DNA of 64,000 nucleotides, from assembly GCA_947649575.1 (NCBI GenBank), contig CANSRZ010000005.1, positions 1 to 64,000 of the forward strand. Direction: 5' to 3'. Shown piece after piece: positions 1 to 8,586 of this stretch (positions within the stretch are counted from its first letter, which is position 1; every line of letters begins with the position of its first letter). Origin of the DNA: an uncultured Clostridia bacterium. Its GTDB lineage: Bacteria; Bacillota; Clostridia; Christensenellales; UBA1242. The notes under the pieces are model-generated. The model searched no databases, was not told the DNA's origin, and saw only the letters and a program-made list of their open reading frames with translations. The translations under genes were made by a program, and so were the position numbers.

Positions 1-41
1 CCGTAAGACTCAATAACACAGGTACAAGCTTATCTAATTAC

Positions 42-75
42 AAAAAAGAACTATGGATTTCCATAGTTCTTTTTT
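42..75 (+). terminator. Rho-independent terminator of an upstream gene outside or at the edge of the window
   Basis: AAAAAAGAACTATGG-ATTT-CCATAGTTCTTTTTT perfect stem with T run. Confidence 0.8.
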
Positions 76-658
76 GGTGCAAGCTTAACGCTTGGCGAAT
101 GTCAATAAATTACAATTAAATTCATAGTTTATTTGTTCATAACAAACAACGAAGTGCCATAGGCACTTTGTTGGTTTTGTGAATAAAAATTTTAACAGAG
201 AGTGGTGCGTCACCTATTTTATGCGAAACATGTCGAAAAAGTATCCAGTTTTACAAAAATACAATACTTTTGTACAAAATGCTAGTTTCAAAAGTAGACT
301 TACACGAATAATGTCGAATAATAAAGAATATTATCAAAAACAAAATTAATTTTACAAAATGTAAGCTGTTTTTAAAATATAGAAATGGTATTAACATGTG
401 CTTTAAGGTTTGTGTGTCAATACTTGTCAAATAATAGCGAAAACTTTATGGTTTAAAATTTATGTTTGTTGGGGAATTTTTTTGCTAATTTTTTGATTTT
501 GCAGTTAAAATTAAGTGTTAAATACGTGTAAATATGGCTAAAAATGCAAAAATTGGGCAAGATAATGTAAATTCATGTCGAAAAATCAAATTTAAATTTG
601 ACATCATTGCAAAATTTTGTTAAAATTCTAGTATATAGTGTTATTATAGGAGGAGCAA

Positions 659-1300
659 ATGACAAACACAGAAATGAAAATTAAAGAGAAAAATAATGAG
701 GCAGTTATAGGGAATGATATTGTTACTATTGATGATTATTTAAAATCTCTTGAAAAAGTAACTAAAATTAAATACAAGCTTGAATTTGATTTTAGTAGGA
801 AATATGACCCAACCAGTGATAAACTTCCTGATTATGCTTATCAATCTGTTATGGACACAAAGATTAAACTGTTGGAGCCTGCAGATGATTATGAAAAAAC
901 AGTTTATTATAAAATGAATATTGTGCCTGACGAAAAAACCGTTGAAAAGAAAGGCGTTACTGAATTTAAAAAGAAAAAGAAATATAAATATGATCAAGTG
1001 CGTCACCAATTTGCTATGAAAGCAAATTTGCTGGATAGGACTCCTGATGGTTATACAAGATTTATTGACCATATAACTGAGTTTAGCAGGGCTGATCTTT
1101 ACAGAGAAGTTTCTCAGTTGAAATTTGGGCTTGATAAAGACCCTAGAGAAGTTTTTAATATTTGCCTTACTGAGGAACAATTTAAGAATTGCGACCCAAT
1201 TTATATCAAAGCATTAGATGAATGTTATAAAGAAAAGGCTAAGGAAGCTGCCGCCGAGAAAAAGCCAAGCAAACAAGATGTAGAGCCAGAAATTGGCTAA
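659..1300 (+). CDS. Hypothetical protein, charged C-terminal tail
   Basis: 213-aa ORF, GGAGGAG RBS just upstream, terminator directly downstream (1306..1336). Confidence 0.75.
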   Translation: MTNTEMKIKEKNNEAVIGNDIVTIDDYLKSLEKVTKIKYKLEFDFSRKYDPTSDKLPDYAYQSVMDTKIKLLEPADDYEKTVYYKMNIVPDEKTVEKKGVTEFKKKKKYKYDQVRHQFAMKANLLDRTPDGYTRFIDHITEFSRADLYREVSQLKFGLDKDPREVFNICLTEEQFKNCDPIYIKALDECYKEKAKEAAAEKKPSKQDVEPEIG

Positions 1301-1305
1301 ATGTT

Positions 1306-1336
1306 AAAAGATTATGATAAATTCATAATCTTTTTT
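1306..1336 (+). terminator. Rho-independent terminator
   Basis: AAAAGATTATGA-TAAAT-TCATAATCTTTTTT. Confidence 0.85.
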
Positions 1337-1522
1337 ATTGTTTTGCAACTCACTAAATGTGATAAAATAATATGCAATTTGCTGTTAAATTTTCAAAATA
1401 TATTTGGCTTCGACAAAAAGTGGCAATTACTGTCAAAATCTGATATTTTCTCGACGTAAATTTATTTGTTAATATGTTTAGTTTATTGTTATAATGGAAA
1501 TATTTTTTAAAAGGAAGTTTTT

Positions 1523-1675
1523 ATGTATTACAACAAAGCGATTAGACATATTAGAGAAATTACTCCTGAGGAGTTTAAAAGTGAAATTATGGATGGCTCA
1601 TTTGCCGAAAAGGTCATGGCTATGCCAAGTGAAAATTTGTTTTTAGAAAAAATATCAAAACTTTTTAAAAAGTGA
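1523..1675 (+). CDS. Small hypothetical protein (about 50 aa)
   Basis: ATG with AAGGAAG upstream; MYYNKAIRHIREITPEEFKSEIMDGSFAEKVMAMPSENLFLEKISKLFKK; followed by terminator. Confidence 0.5.
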   Translation: MYYNKAIRHIREITPEEFKSEIMDGSFAEKVMAMPSENLFLEKISKLFKK

Positions 1676-1694
1676 TAAGTGCTTTTTATTAAAA

Positions 1695-1722
1695 GAAAAA
1701 ACACGAAAATTTCGTGTTTTTT
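1695..1722. terminator. Bidirectional terminator
   Basis: AAAAAACACGAAAATTTCGTGTTTTTT palindrome between convergent genes. Confidence 0.8.
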
Positions 1723-1747
1723 GTGCGTTTGAATATTTTACGTAATT

Positions 1748-3238
1748 CTAATTCTGGAAAAGGTGATTATTCAAAAACTGTGGCTGGCAAGTTATGTTGA
1801 TGCCAAGCTTTTTTAGCGTCATTTCTTCTGCGGAAGAAAGCATATAAGTTGAATGCGCTTCACAGCCTGAAAGTTCTGGCAAAAGTTTGATAATCTTTTC
1901 AGCTTTTGGGTTTGTGCTAGAGCTTATTGCCAAGGCAACCAAAACGTCATCTAGTGTTAGCACACTTTCTTTTGAATTCAAGTAGTTTGTTCTTAAATTG
2001 ATGATAGGCATCAAAATATTATCTGTGATAACATCAAAATCGTCGCCCATGCCAGCAAGCGTTCTTAATGCGTTAAGCACAACTGCGCCACTTGCAGAGA
2101 TAACTTTTTTTGTTTTGCCTGTTACAATTCTTTTGTTTGGAAGTTCCAACGCAACGCAAGGATAGCCTGTGGTTTTGCTGATTTGTTTTGAAACCTTGGT
2201 CACTTCAAAATAGTCAGCTGGCAGGTCAAGTTCTGCCATTAAATATTCCAGTCTTTCAACAGTGTCCATATTGGCTCTGCCTTTTTTGTAATCGCATTGA
2301 CCTCTGTAATATCTTCTGACGATTTCTTTTTTAGCGGCTTCTTGAACGACCTCGTCATTAACAATCGCTTTGGCAACCATATTGACTCCCATATCTGTTG
2401 GAGATTTGTAAGGCTCGCCACCTGTGATTTTCTTTAAAATATTATGTAAAACTGGGAACACTGCAATGTCGCGATTATAGTTTACGGCAAGTTTGTTGTA
2501 AGCGTTAAAGTGGAACGGGTCGATTTGATTGACATCTTTTAGGTCTGCCGTTGCAGCTTCATATGCAATATTGATTGGGTGTTTAAGTGGCAAATCCCAA
2601 ACAGGGAAAGTTTCAAATTTTGCATAGCCAGCTTTAACTCCACGTTTATACTCGTGATACATTTGTGATAAACAGGTTGCAAGTTTGCCACTTGATGGCC
2701 CAGGTGCAGTCACAACAACAAGAGGATTTGTTGTCTCTATATAAGGATTAGCGCCATAGCCCTCTTCTGAAACAATTGTTTCAACTTCGCTTGGATAACC
2801 TTTTGTGTAGTTGTGGAAATATACGTGTTCTCCACGATTTTCAAGTTTGCGAGCAAATTTTTGAGCGCTTGGCTGACCTTTGAAAAGAGTGATTACAATG
2901 GATGAAACATAAAGGTCAAGCTCTCTGAGATTGTCAATAAGCCTTAACACTTCATCATCATAACTAAGCCCAAGATCAGCTCTAATCTTGTTTTTTTCAA
3001 TATCATTTGCACTTATGCAAAAAATTATTTCAGCTTTATCTTTTAACTTTTCTAATAGTTTTGTTTTGATGTTAGGGTCAAAGCCTGGCAAAACTCTTGC
3101 CGCATGCAAATCGTCAAAAATCTTTCCGCCAAATTCAAGATAAAGCTTGTTGTTAAATTCTTCTATCCTTTGCAAAATGTTTTCACTTTGCAATTTTAAA
3201 TATAATTCATTGTCAAAGCCAATTGATGAGTTCTTCAT
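1748..3238 (-). CDS. DUF1846 domain-containing protein
   Basis: 496-aa ORF; recognisable DUF1846 sequence (IGFDNELYLKLQSENILQRIEEFNNKLYLEFGGK...HAARVLPGFDPNIKTKLL). Confidence 0.9.
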   Translation of the reverse strand: MKNSSIGFDNELYLKLQSENILQRIEEFNNKLYLEFGGKIFDDLHAARVLPGFDPNIKTKLLEKLKDKAEIIFCISANDIEKNKIRADLGLSYDDEVLRLIDNLRELDLYVSSIVITLFKGQPSAQKFARKLENRGEHVYFHNYTKGYPSEVETIVSEEGYGANPYIETTNPLVVVTAPGPSSGKLATCLSQMYHEYKRGVKAGYAKFETFPVWDLPLKHPINIAYEAATADLKDVNQIDPFHFNAYNKLAVNYNRDIAVFPVLHNILKKITGGEPYKSPTDMGVNMVAKAIVNDEVVQEAAKKEIVRRYYRGQCDYKKGRANMDTVERLEYLMAELDLPADYFEVTKVSKQISKTTGYPCVALELPNKRIVTGKTKKVISASGAVVLNALRTLAGMGDDFDVITDNILMPIINLRTNYLNSKESVLTLDDVLVALAISSSTNPKAEKIIKLLPELSGCEAHSTYMLSSAEEMTLKKLGINITCQPQFLNNHLFQN

Positions 3239-3471
3239 AAATTCCTCCTGTGTTTTACAAGATTATTATATCCAATTTGTTTAAAAACTCCTAACAATTT
3301 TGAATATTTTAATATTGTTTTTTAAGATAATTTTTGTCAGCAATTTTTTATGTTTGAAAATTTTTTAAGATTGGGAAAATTACAGAAAAACAGCGATAAA
3401 TGTGCAAATTATTTGATTTATAATGCAAATTATGCTATCCTATATATGTCAAATTTATAAAAGGGGGCAAG

Positions 3472-4708
3472 ATGAAAAGAGTTTTAATTCTAACCGTCAC
3501 GGCTGGCAACGGGCATAATGCTTGTGCTAAAAGTGTACATGACAAATTAAACACTATTGGCGAATTTGAAGTTAAGACAGTAAATCTTTTGAAAGCTTGC
3601 TCTAAGCCAAAGTATACTTGGCTGACCGATAGAGGATATTCAATTGCAGTATCTCACTTTATGTTTTATTATAATTATCTTTATCGCTGCGGCGAAAAAA
3701 CTTAAGCCAAAAACGCGTTATAAAAATGCGATTACAAATCTTGCTTTGTCTTGTTGCAAAAAACTTTTGAAAGAAATTTATGATTTTAAGCCTGATATCG
3801 TCTATGGCACACATTTCTATGTTGGCGCAGTTCTCAGTTTGTTAAAATTAGCATATAATTTGCCATGTAAAACAATTGTGAGTACACTTGATTACACAAA
3901 CACACCATTTTGGGAAAGCTCTGTTGGGATTGATTATTTAACCTTGCCAAATCAAGAATTTATTGCTGAATTTGTTGAAGAGGGCTTTAAAGAAGAACAA
4001 CTTATTGTGACAGGGCTTCCATGTGGCGATCAATTTATGCTTAAAGAGGATAAGCTTGAGGCAAGAAAAGAGCTGGGACTTGATGTTGACAAGTTCACAA
4101 TTATGGTTATGTTTGGTGGCGGTTATTGGAGCGGTGGCTATAAAATTTTGAAGAAATTGATTAAATGCGTTAAAGGCAAAGACGTTCAAATAATTATGAT
4201 AAACGGCAAAAATCAGCAGGATTTTGTAAAGGTTGAAAAATTAAAAAATAAACTGAAAGATTTAAAACTTATCAATGTTGGCTTTACAAATCAGATTGCA
4301 AAATATATGTCAGCAACAGATGTGATTATCAACAAAATGGGCGGGTTGTCATTGACTGAAACTTTAAATAAGCAAGTTCCATGCATTGCCTATTCGCGCT
4401 TGCCAGGTCAAGAACTTGCTAATTTGAAATATGTCCAAGAAAAAGGGCTTGCAAAAGCATTTAAAAACAAAAAAGAACTTGGTCAAGCAATCAACAGTTT
4501 TATAGATGACCGCAAAGAACTTGACAGGATTAAAGTCAAGATGCTAGAATATAAATCAGATGGCTTAAACAAAATAGTCAATTTAATAAAGGCTCAGCCT
4601 GAAGCAAACTATGATGAAAAATATATTTCAACAATATCATTTAATGATGTTGAGAAAAACATCAGAAAAATCATAAAAACAAAACACAAAGAGGAGAAGA
4701 AAAAATGA
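3472..4708 (+). pseudogene. MGDG-synthase/UgtP-like glycosyltransferase split by a +1 shift in an A6 run
   Basis: ORF 3472..3705 (MKRVLILTVTAGNGHNA...) continues in another frame in ORF 3644..4708; the join falls at GGCGAAAAAACTT (A run 3695..3700). Confidence 0.75.
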
Positions 4709-5580
4709 AAAAGATTGCAATTGTAACAGATAGTAATAGCGGGATTTCGCAGGAAGAGGGTAAAAAGATGGGAATAAGTGTTATTCCTATGCCTTTTATT
4801 GTTGATGGTGAAGAATTTTTTGAAGATATCAGTTTGACTCAAGCAGAGTTTTTTGAAAAATTGAAAGCTAATGCAGATATTTCAACTTCTCAACCAGCAA
4901 TTGGTCAGGTTACAGAAGTTTGGGATGAACTTTTAAAAACTTATGATGAACTTGTTCATATTCCAATGTCAAGCGGTCTTAGTGAAAGCATGAACACTGC
5001 TCGTAATTTTGCTAGTGAATATCAAGGTCGTGTTCAGGTTGTAGACAATCACCGCATTTCAATCACTCAAAAGCAAAGTGTAATTGATGCTGTTAATCTT
5101 GCAAAAGACGGCTATGATGCAAAGCAGATAAAAGAGTATCTTGAAAAGAATGGTCCTGAAAGCAGTATTTACATTATGGTGAACACTCTTAAATATCTTA
5201 AAAAAGGCGGAAGAATCACGCCAGCCGCTGCTGCAATTGGAACTGTTTTGAATATCAAGCCAGTGCTTCAAATTCAAGGTGGAAAGCTTGACCAATTTGC
5301 CAAAGTTCTAAACTTGAAAGCTGCAAAATCAAAAATGTTAAATGCAATCAAAGATGACTATGAAAAGCGTTTTAAAGACCTTGTTGCAAAAGGTGAAATG
5401 AGAATTTCAGTTGCTCACACAAATAACTATGAAAAGGCTGACGAGTTTGCAAAAGAGATTGAAGCAGTTCTTGGAGTTAAACCAGATTTTGTAGATCCGC
5501 TTGCGCTTAGCATTGCTTGCCATATTGGCGACGGCGCATTGGCAATTGGTTGCTATAGAATTTATGAGAGCAAAAAATAA
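4705..5580 (+). CDS. DegV family (fatty-acid-binding) protein
   Basis: IVTDSNSGIS, STSQPA, HIPMSSGLS and GRITP-type motifs; ATGA overlap with the preceding ORF. Confidence 0.93.
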   Translation: MKKIAIVTDSNSGISQEEGKKMGISVIPMPFIVDGEEFFEDISLTQAEFFEKLKANADISTSQPAIGQVTEVWDELLKTYDELVHIPMSSGLSESMNTARNFASEYQGRVQVVDNHRISITQKQSVIDAVNLAKDGYDAKQIKEYLEKNGPESSIYIMVNTLKYLKKGGRITPAAAAIGTVLNIKPVLQIQGGKLDQFAKVLNLKAAKSKMLNAIKDDYEKRFKDLVAKGEMRISVAHTNNYEKADEFAKEIEAVLGVKPDFVDPLALSIACHIGDGALAIGCYRIYESKK

Positions 5581-5633
5581 AGAAGAATATCTTTAACAAA
5601 AACAGCCGTTTGACTGTACATTTAGAAATTAGT

Positions 5634-5666
5634 AAAAAAGACGACATTTTATGGCCGTCTTTTTTA
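5634..5666 (+). terminator. Rho-independent terminator after degV-family gene
   Basis: AAAAAAGACGaCATTTTATGgCCGTCTTTTTT. Confidence 0.8.
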
Positions 5667-5780
5667 AATTTATATTTCCCCATTATCTGTGCCAAAATTT
5701 TATTATTTTGACCTTGTTGCCTCTGTACGAAATTATTATAATAAGATTTTTAATATATTTCAATAAAAAGCCCCTTAACA

Positions 5781-6170
5781 TTAAGAGTCTTTTTCAGCTT
5801 TTTGCTGTTCTTCATTTTCCACTTCAACAATCTCAGGTGCTTGCTTCTCTAAGTGTAAAAACGATGCCTGTCTTAAAATATATAAGCCAAAGCCAAAAGT
5901 TGTTGAGAATATAACTAATAACACAAACATAGCAATCAATAAGCCTGTGTTGTCTGAGATTGATTTAATATTAGCTCCAAAAACGCCTATAATAATAAAA
6001 GCTGTTAAGGCTACAACAAAACTGGCAATTGTGATAGGTGAGCCTATCAAATGAAGTTTTTTCTTTAAAGCTTTGTTTTTATCATAATTTAAAGTGAAAT
6101 CAGCATTAGTGTTATTTTGTTCTATGATTTTTTTGAGTTTCATAACTTCTCCTAAAATATAATATATCAT
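5781..6170 (-). CDS. Hypothetical membrane protein
   Basis: 129-aa ORF with two hydrophobic segments. Confidence 0.6.
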   Translation of the reverse strand: MIYYILGEVMKLKKIIEQNNTNADFTLNYDKNKALKKKLHLIGSPITIASFVVALTAFIIIGVFGANIKSISDNTGLLIAMFVLLVIFSTTFGFGLYILRQASFLHLEKQAPEIVEVENEEQQKAEKDS

Positions 6171-6379
6171 AAAAACAAAACTTATTCAAAGCAAAAATAT
6201 AAAATTTTGCATAATAAAATAAATTAAAAGCTTTATTATGTTGTTTTTTTGTTGAAAAATTTGAATAAAGCAGAATAAAAAATAAATAAAATGAAATTAT
6301 TTCTTGACAATGCTTAAAGTTTTGTGTTAATATAAGTGTGCAATCAAGATTGCGCTAAAAATAAAAAACAATTCGACAA

Positions 6380-6470
6380 GGGGAGATACTCAAGAGGTCG
6401 AAGAGGCGGCCCTGCTAAGGCTGTAGGTCGGGAAACCGGCGCGAGGGTTCAAATCCCTCTCTTCCCGCCA
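6380..6470 (+). tRNA. tRNA-Ser (GCU)
   Basis: Acceptor GGGGAGA/TCTTCCC, discriminator G + CCA, anticodon loop CTGCTAA, long variable arm, GGTTCAAATCC T loop. Confidence 0.95.
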
Positions 6471-6482
6471 AAAGAGAACTAG

Positions 6483-6517
6483 ACGCACCCTCGATTATAT
6501 CAGGGTTGCGTATTTTT
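6483..6517 (+). terminator. Terminator after tRNA-Ser
   Basis: ACGCACCCT...AGGGTTGCGTATTTTT. Confidence 0.7.
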
Positions 6518-6602
6518 CATTTTAAGAGAATTTTTTTGAATTATAATAAATTTTTAATTGTTTCATTATAAAAAATGTGCTATATTTGTTTGGGAGAAAA
6601 AT

Positions 6603-7190
6603 ATGAAAGATTATATTTTTATCATAGGTCCAAGTGCAGTTGGAAAGACAACATTGGCAAAATCTTTGTTTGAACATTATAAAGGTGTATATATTGAGCA
6701 GAATATGGTGCCAGAATTTAATATTCCTCAAAATGTTGATGTGGGTATTTTTGAAGAAAAAGTTTGCTGGGAAAACACTTTAATGCAAATAAAATATTTT
6801 CACGACAAAGGTTTTAAGAATATTATCACCTTGGATTTTGATGATTTAAGGACACGAGAAATTCCTAAAATTTTTAAAGGCACAAATTTTATAACATTGA
6901 AACTTATTTCAAGCAATCCAAATCAAATTAAAGAACAAATGATAAAACGACATAACGAAAGAGAAGGTTTATTTGATTTAGAGAATGTTGTAAGAAGTAA
7001 TGAAGTAATATCAAAGCGCCCGTTATTGCCAAATGAACAAGTAATTGATGTTTGCGGAAAATCTGCTAATGAGGTTTTAAAAGAAGCAATTTTGATAATA
7101 GATAAACATAAATCAATCAAAAAATATGAATATAGACTTCCTAACAGAAATTTATTTTTATCTTGGGTAAAGAGTAATAACTTAAAATAA
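6603..7190 (+). CDS. P-loop kinase-like ATPase
   Basis: Walker A GPSAVGKTTLA at the N-terminus; GGGAG RBS before ATG 6603. Confidence 0.7.
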   Translation: MKDYIFIIGPSAVGKTTLAKSLFEHYKGVYIEQNMVPEFNIPQNVDVGIFEEKVCWENTLMQIKYFHDKGFKNIITLDFDDLRTREIPKIFKGTNFITLKLISSNPNQIKEQMIKRHNEREGLFDLENVVRSNEVISKRPLLPNEQVIDVCGKSANEVLKEAILIIDKHKSIKKYEYRLPNRNLFLSWVKSNNLK

Positions 7191-7308
7191 TTTAAGGTGC
7201 GTATAAGCACTCTTGCTCTCCGCCAAAATTCGACAAGTTTCGCAAGGGGCTTGTTATTTTTATAATTAAATGATTGGATAATTTAATTAATTTTGATATA
7301 ATCAAAAC

Positions 7309-8145
7309 ATGAGTATAATTTACAGACCATGCGGAATGGCGAGAGAATACAGCCCTTATGCGTGCAATATTTATATTGGTTGCAATCACGGTTGCAGATA
7401 TTGTTATGCACCTCACACATTGCAAAGACGAGGTGAAGAATATTTCATCAAGCCAGAGCCACGCAAAGATATTTTGAAATTACTTGAAAAAGACTTGCAA
7501 AAGAATGTTTACAAAGAGCAAGTGCTTTTGTCTTTTGTTGGAGATGTGTATGGCGACAATGCAGATGATTGTGCAATCACAAGAGAAGTACTGAAACTTT
7601 TGAATGCATATCACGTGCCCGTCGCTGTGCTTTCTAAAGGCGGACAGAAAATGTTGCGAGATTTAGATATTTTTAAAGAATTTGGCGACCACATAACTGT
7701 TGGCACAACGCTGACGTTTTTAGATAAAGAAAAAAGCAAATATTGGGAGCCGAATGCCAGTCTGCCAAGTGAAAGATTGGAAACTTTGAAAGCTCTTCAT
7801 GACAACGGAATTAAGACATTTGCAAGTTTTGAGCCAACAATTGAGCCAGAAGAAAGCTTGAAACTTATTCGCAAAACACTTGAACTTGATTGTGTGGATC
7901 ATTATAAAATCGGAAAAATCAACAATTACAAGCGCGAAGATAAATGGCAAGACTGGGCGAAGTATCTTCAAGATTGTGTGGATTTGCTTCGTCCTACTGG
8001 CAAACAAGTGTATTATAAATTTTGCCTACGCAAACTTGCACCAAATGTTCAACTGACACCCCAAGAGAAAAATCCAGATGAATACATAGTGAGAATCAAA
8101 GACGAAAGCAATCAACTTAGTTTGTTTGATGATAAAAAAGATTAA
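7309..8145 (+). CDS. Radical SAM protein (SPL/Rv2578c-like)
   Basis: CNIYIGCNHGCRYCYAP; CxxxCxxC cluster motif. Confidence 0.85.
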   Translation: MSIIYRPCGMAREYSPYACNIYIGCNHGCRYCYAPHTLQRRGEEYFIKPEPRKDILKLLEKDLQKNVYKEQVLLSFVGDVYGDNADDCAITREVLKLLNAYHVPVAVLSKGGQKMLRDLDIFKEFGDHITVGTTLTFLDKEKSKYWEPNASLPSERLETLKALHDNGIKTFASFEPTIEPEESLKLIRKTLELDCVDHYKIGKINNYKREDKWQDWAKYLQDCVDLLRPTGKQVYYKFCLRKLAPNVQLTPQEKNPDEYIVRIKDESNQLSLFDDKKD

Positions 8146-8204
8146 AATTTTATTTTCAATATAAGAAATCCGACACATACGATTACAGGGTTAGGATTGG
8201 ATAT

Positions 8205-8396
8205 CGCTTGCTCCGCCAAAATTCGACAAGTTCCGCATGGAGGCTTGTCTTTTTTATATTTTAGCAATAAATTTTGATTCCCAAAAAATGTGTATAAACA
8301 GCAAATGCTTTTGTCATTTGTTGGAGATGTTTATTGTTACAATGCAGATGAAAGCGAACAACTAAGCTTGTTTGATGATGTGATAAATTTAGGATA
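8205..8396 (+). pseudogene. Internally deleted relic copy of the upstream radical SAM gene and its 5' flank
   Basis: NVYKQQMLLSFVGDVYCYNADESEQLSLFDD matches two separate parts of the intact gene (NVYKEQVLLSFVGDVYGDNADD and ESNQLSLFDD); flank CTCCGCCAAAATTCGACAAGTT.CGCA is also duplicated. Confidence 0.75.
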
Positions 8397-8586
8397 AAGT
8401 TTATCAAAAATGGACAATTCTGTGCAAAAGGCTAGTTTTTAAGAGTATAGGTTTTGTTTTTAGAATAATTGGCAAGATTTTTGTCAATTATTTTTTATAT
8501 TGACAAAAAATGTGGAAGAATGTTTGTTTTTCTCTTGAAAAAATTTGCAAAAAGTTATAAAATATATTTGTTTAAGGAGGTTGATT

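Noticed and set aside
740-1180. 146-aa minus-strand ORF opposite the 659..1300 gene
   Set aside because: Phe/Ile/Asn-rich shadow translation; the plus ORF has RBS and terminator.
3690-3710. Programmed -1 frameshift at the A6 run
   Set aside because: The needed shift is +1 relative to the first ORF and no canonical X_XXY_YYZ heptamer is in frame; mutation, slippage or sequencing error is more likely.
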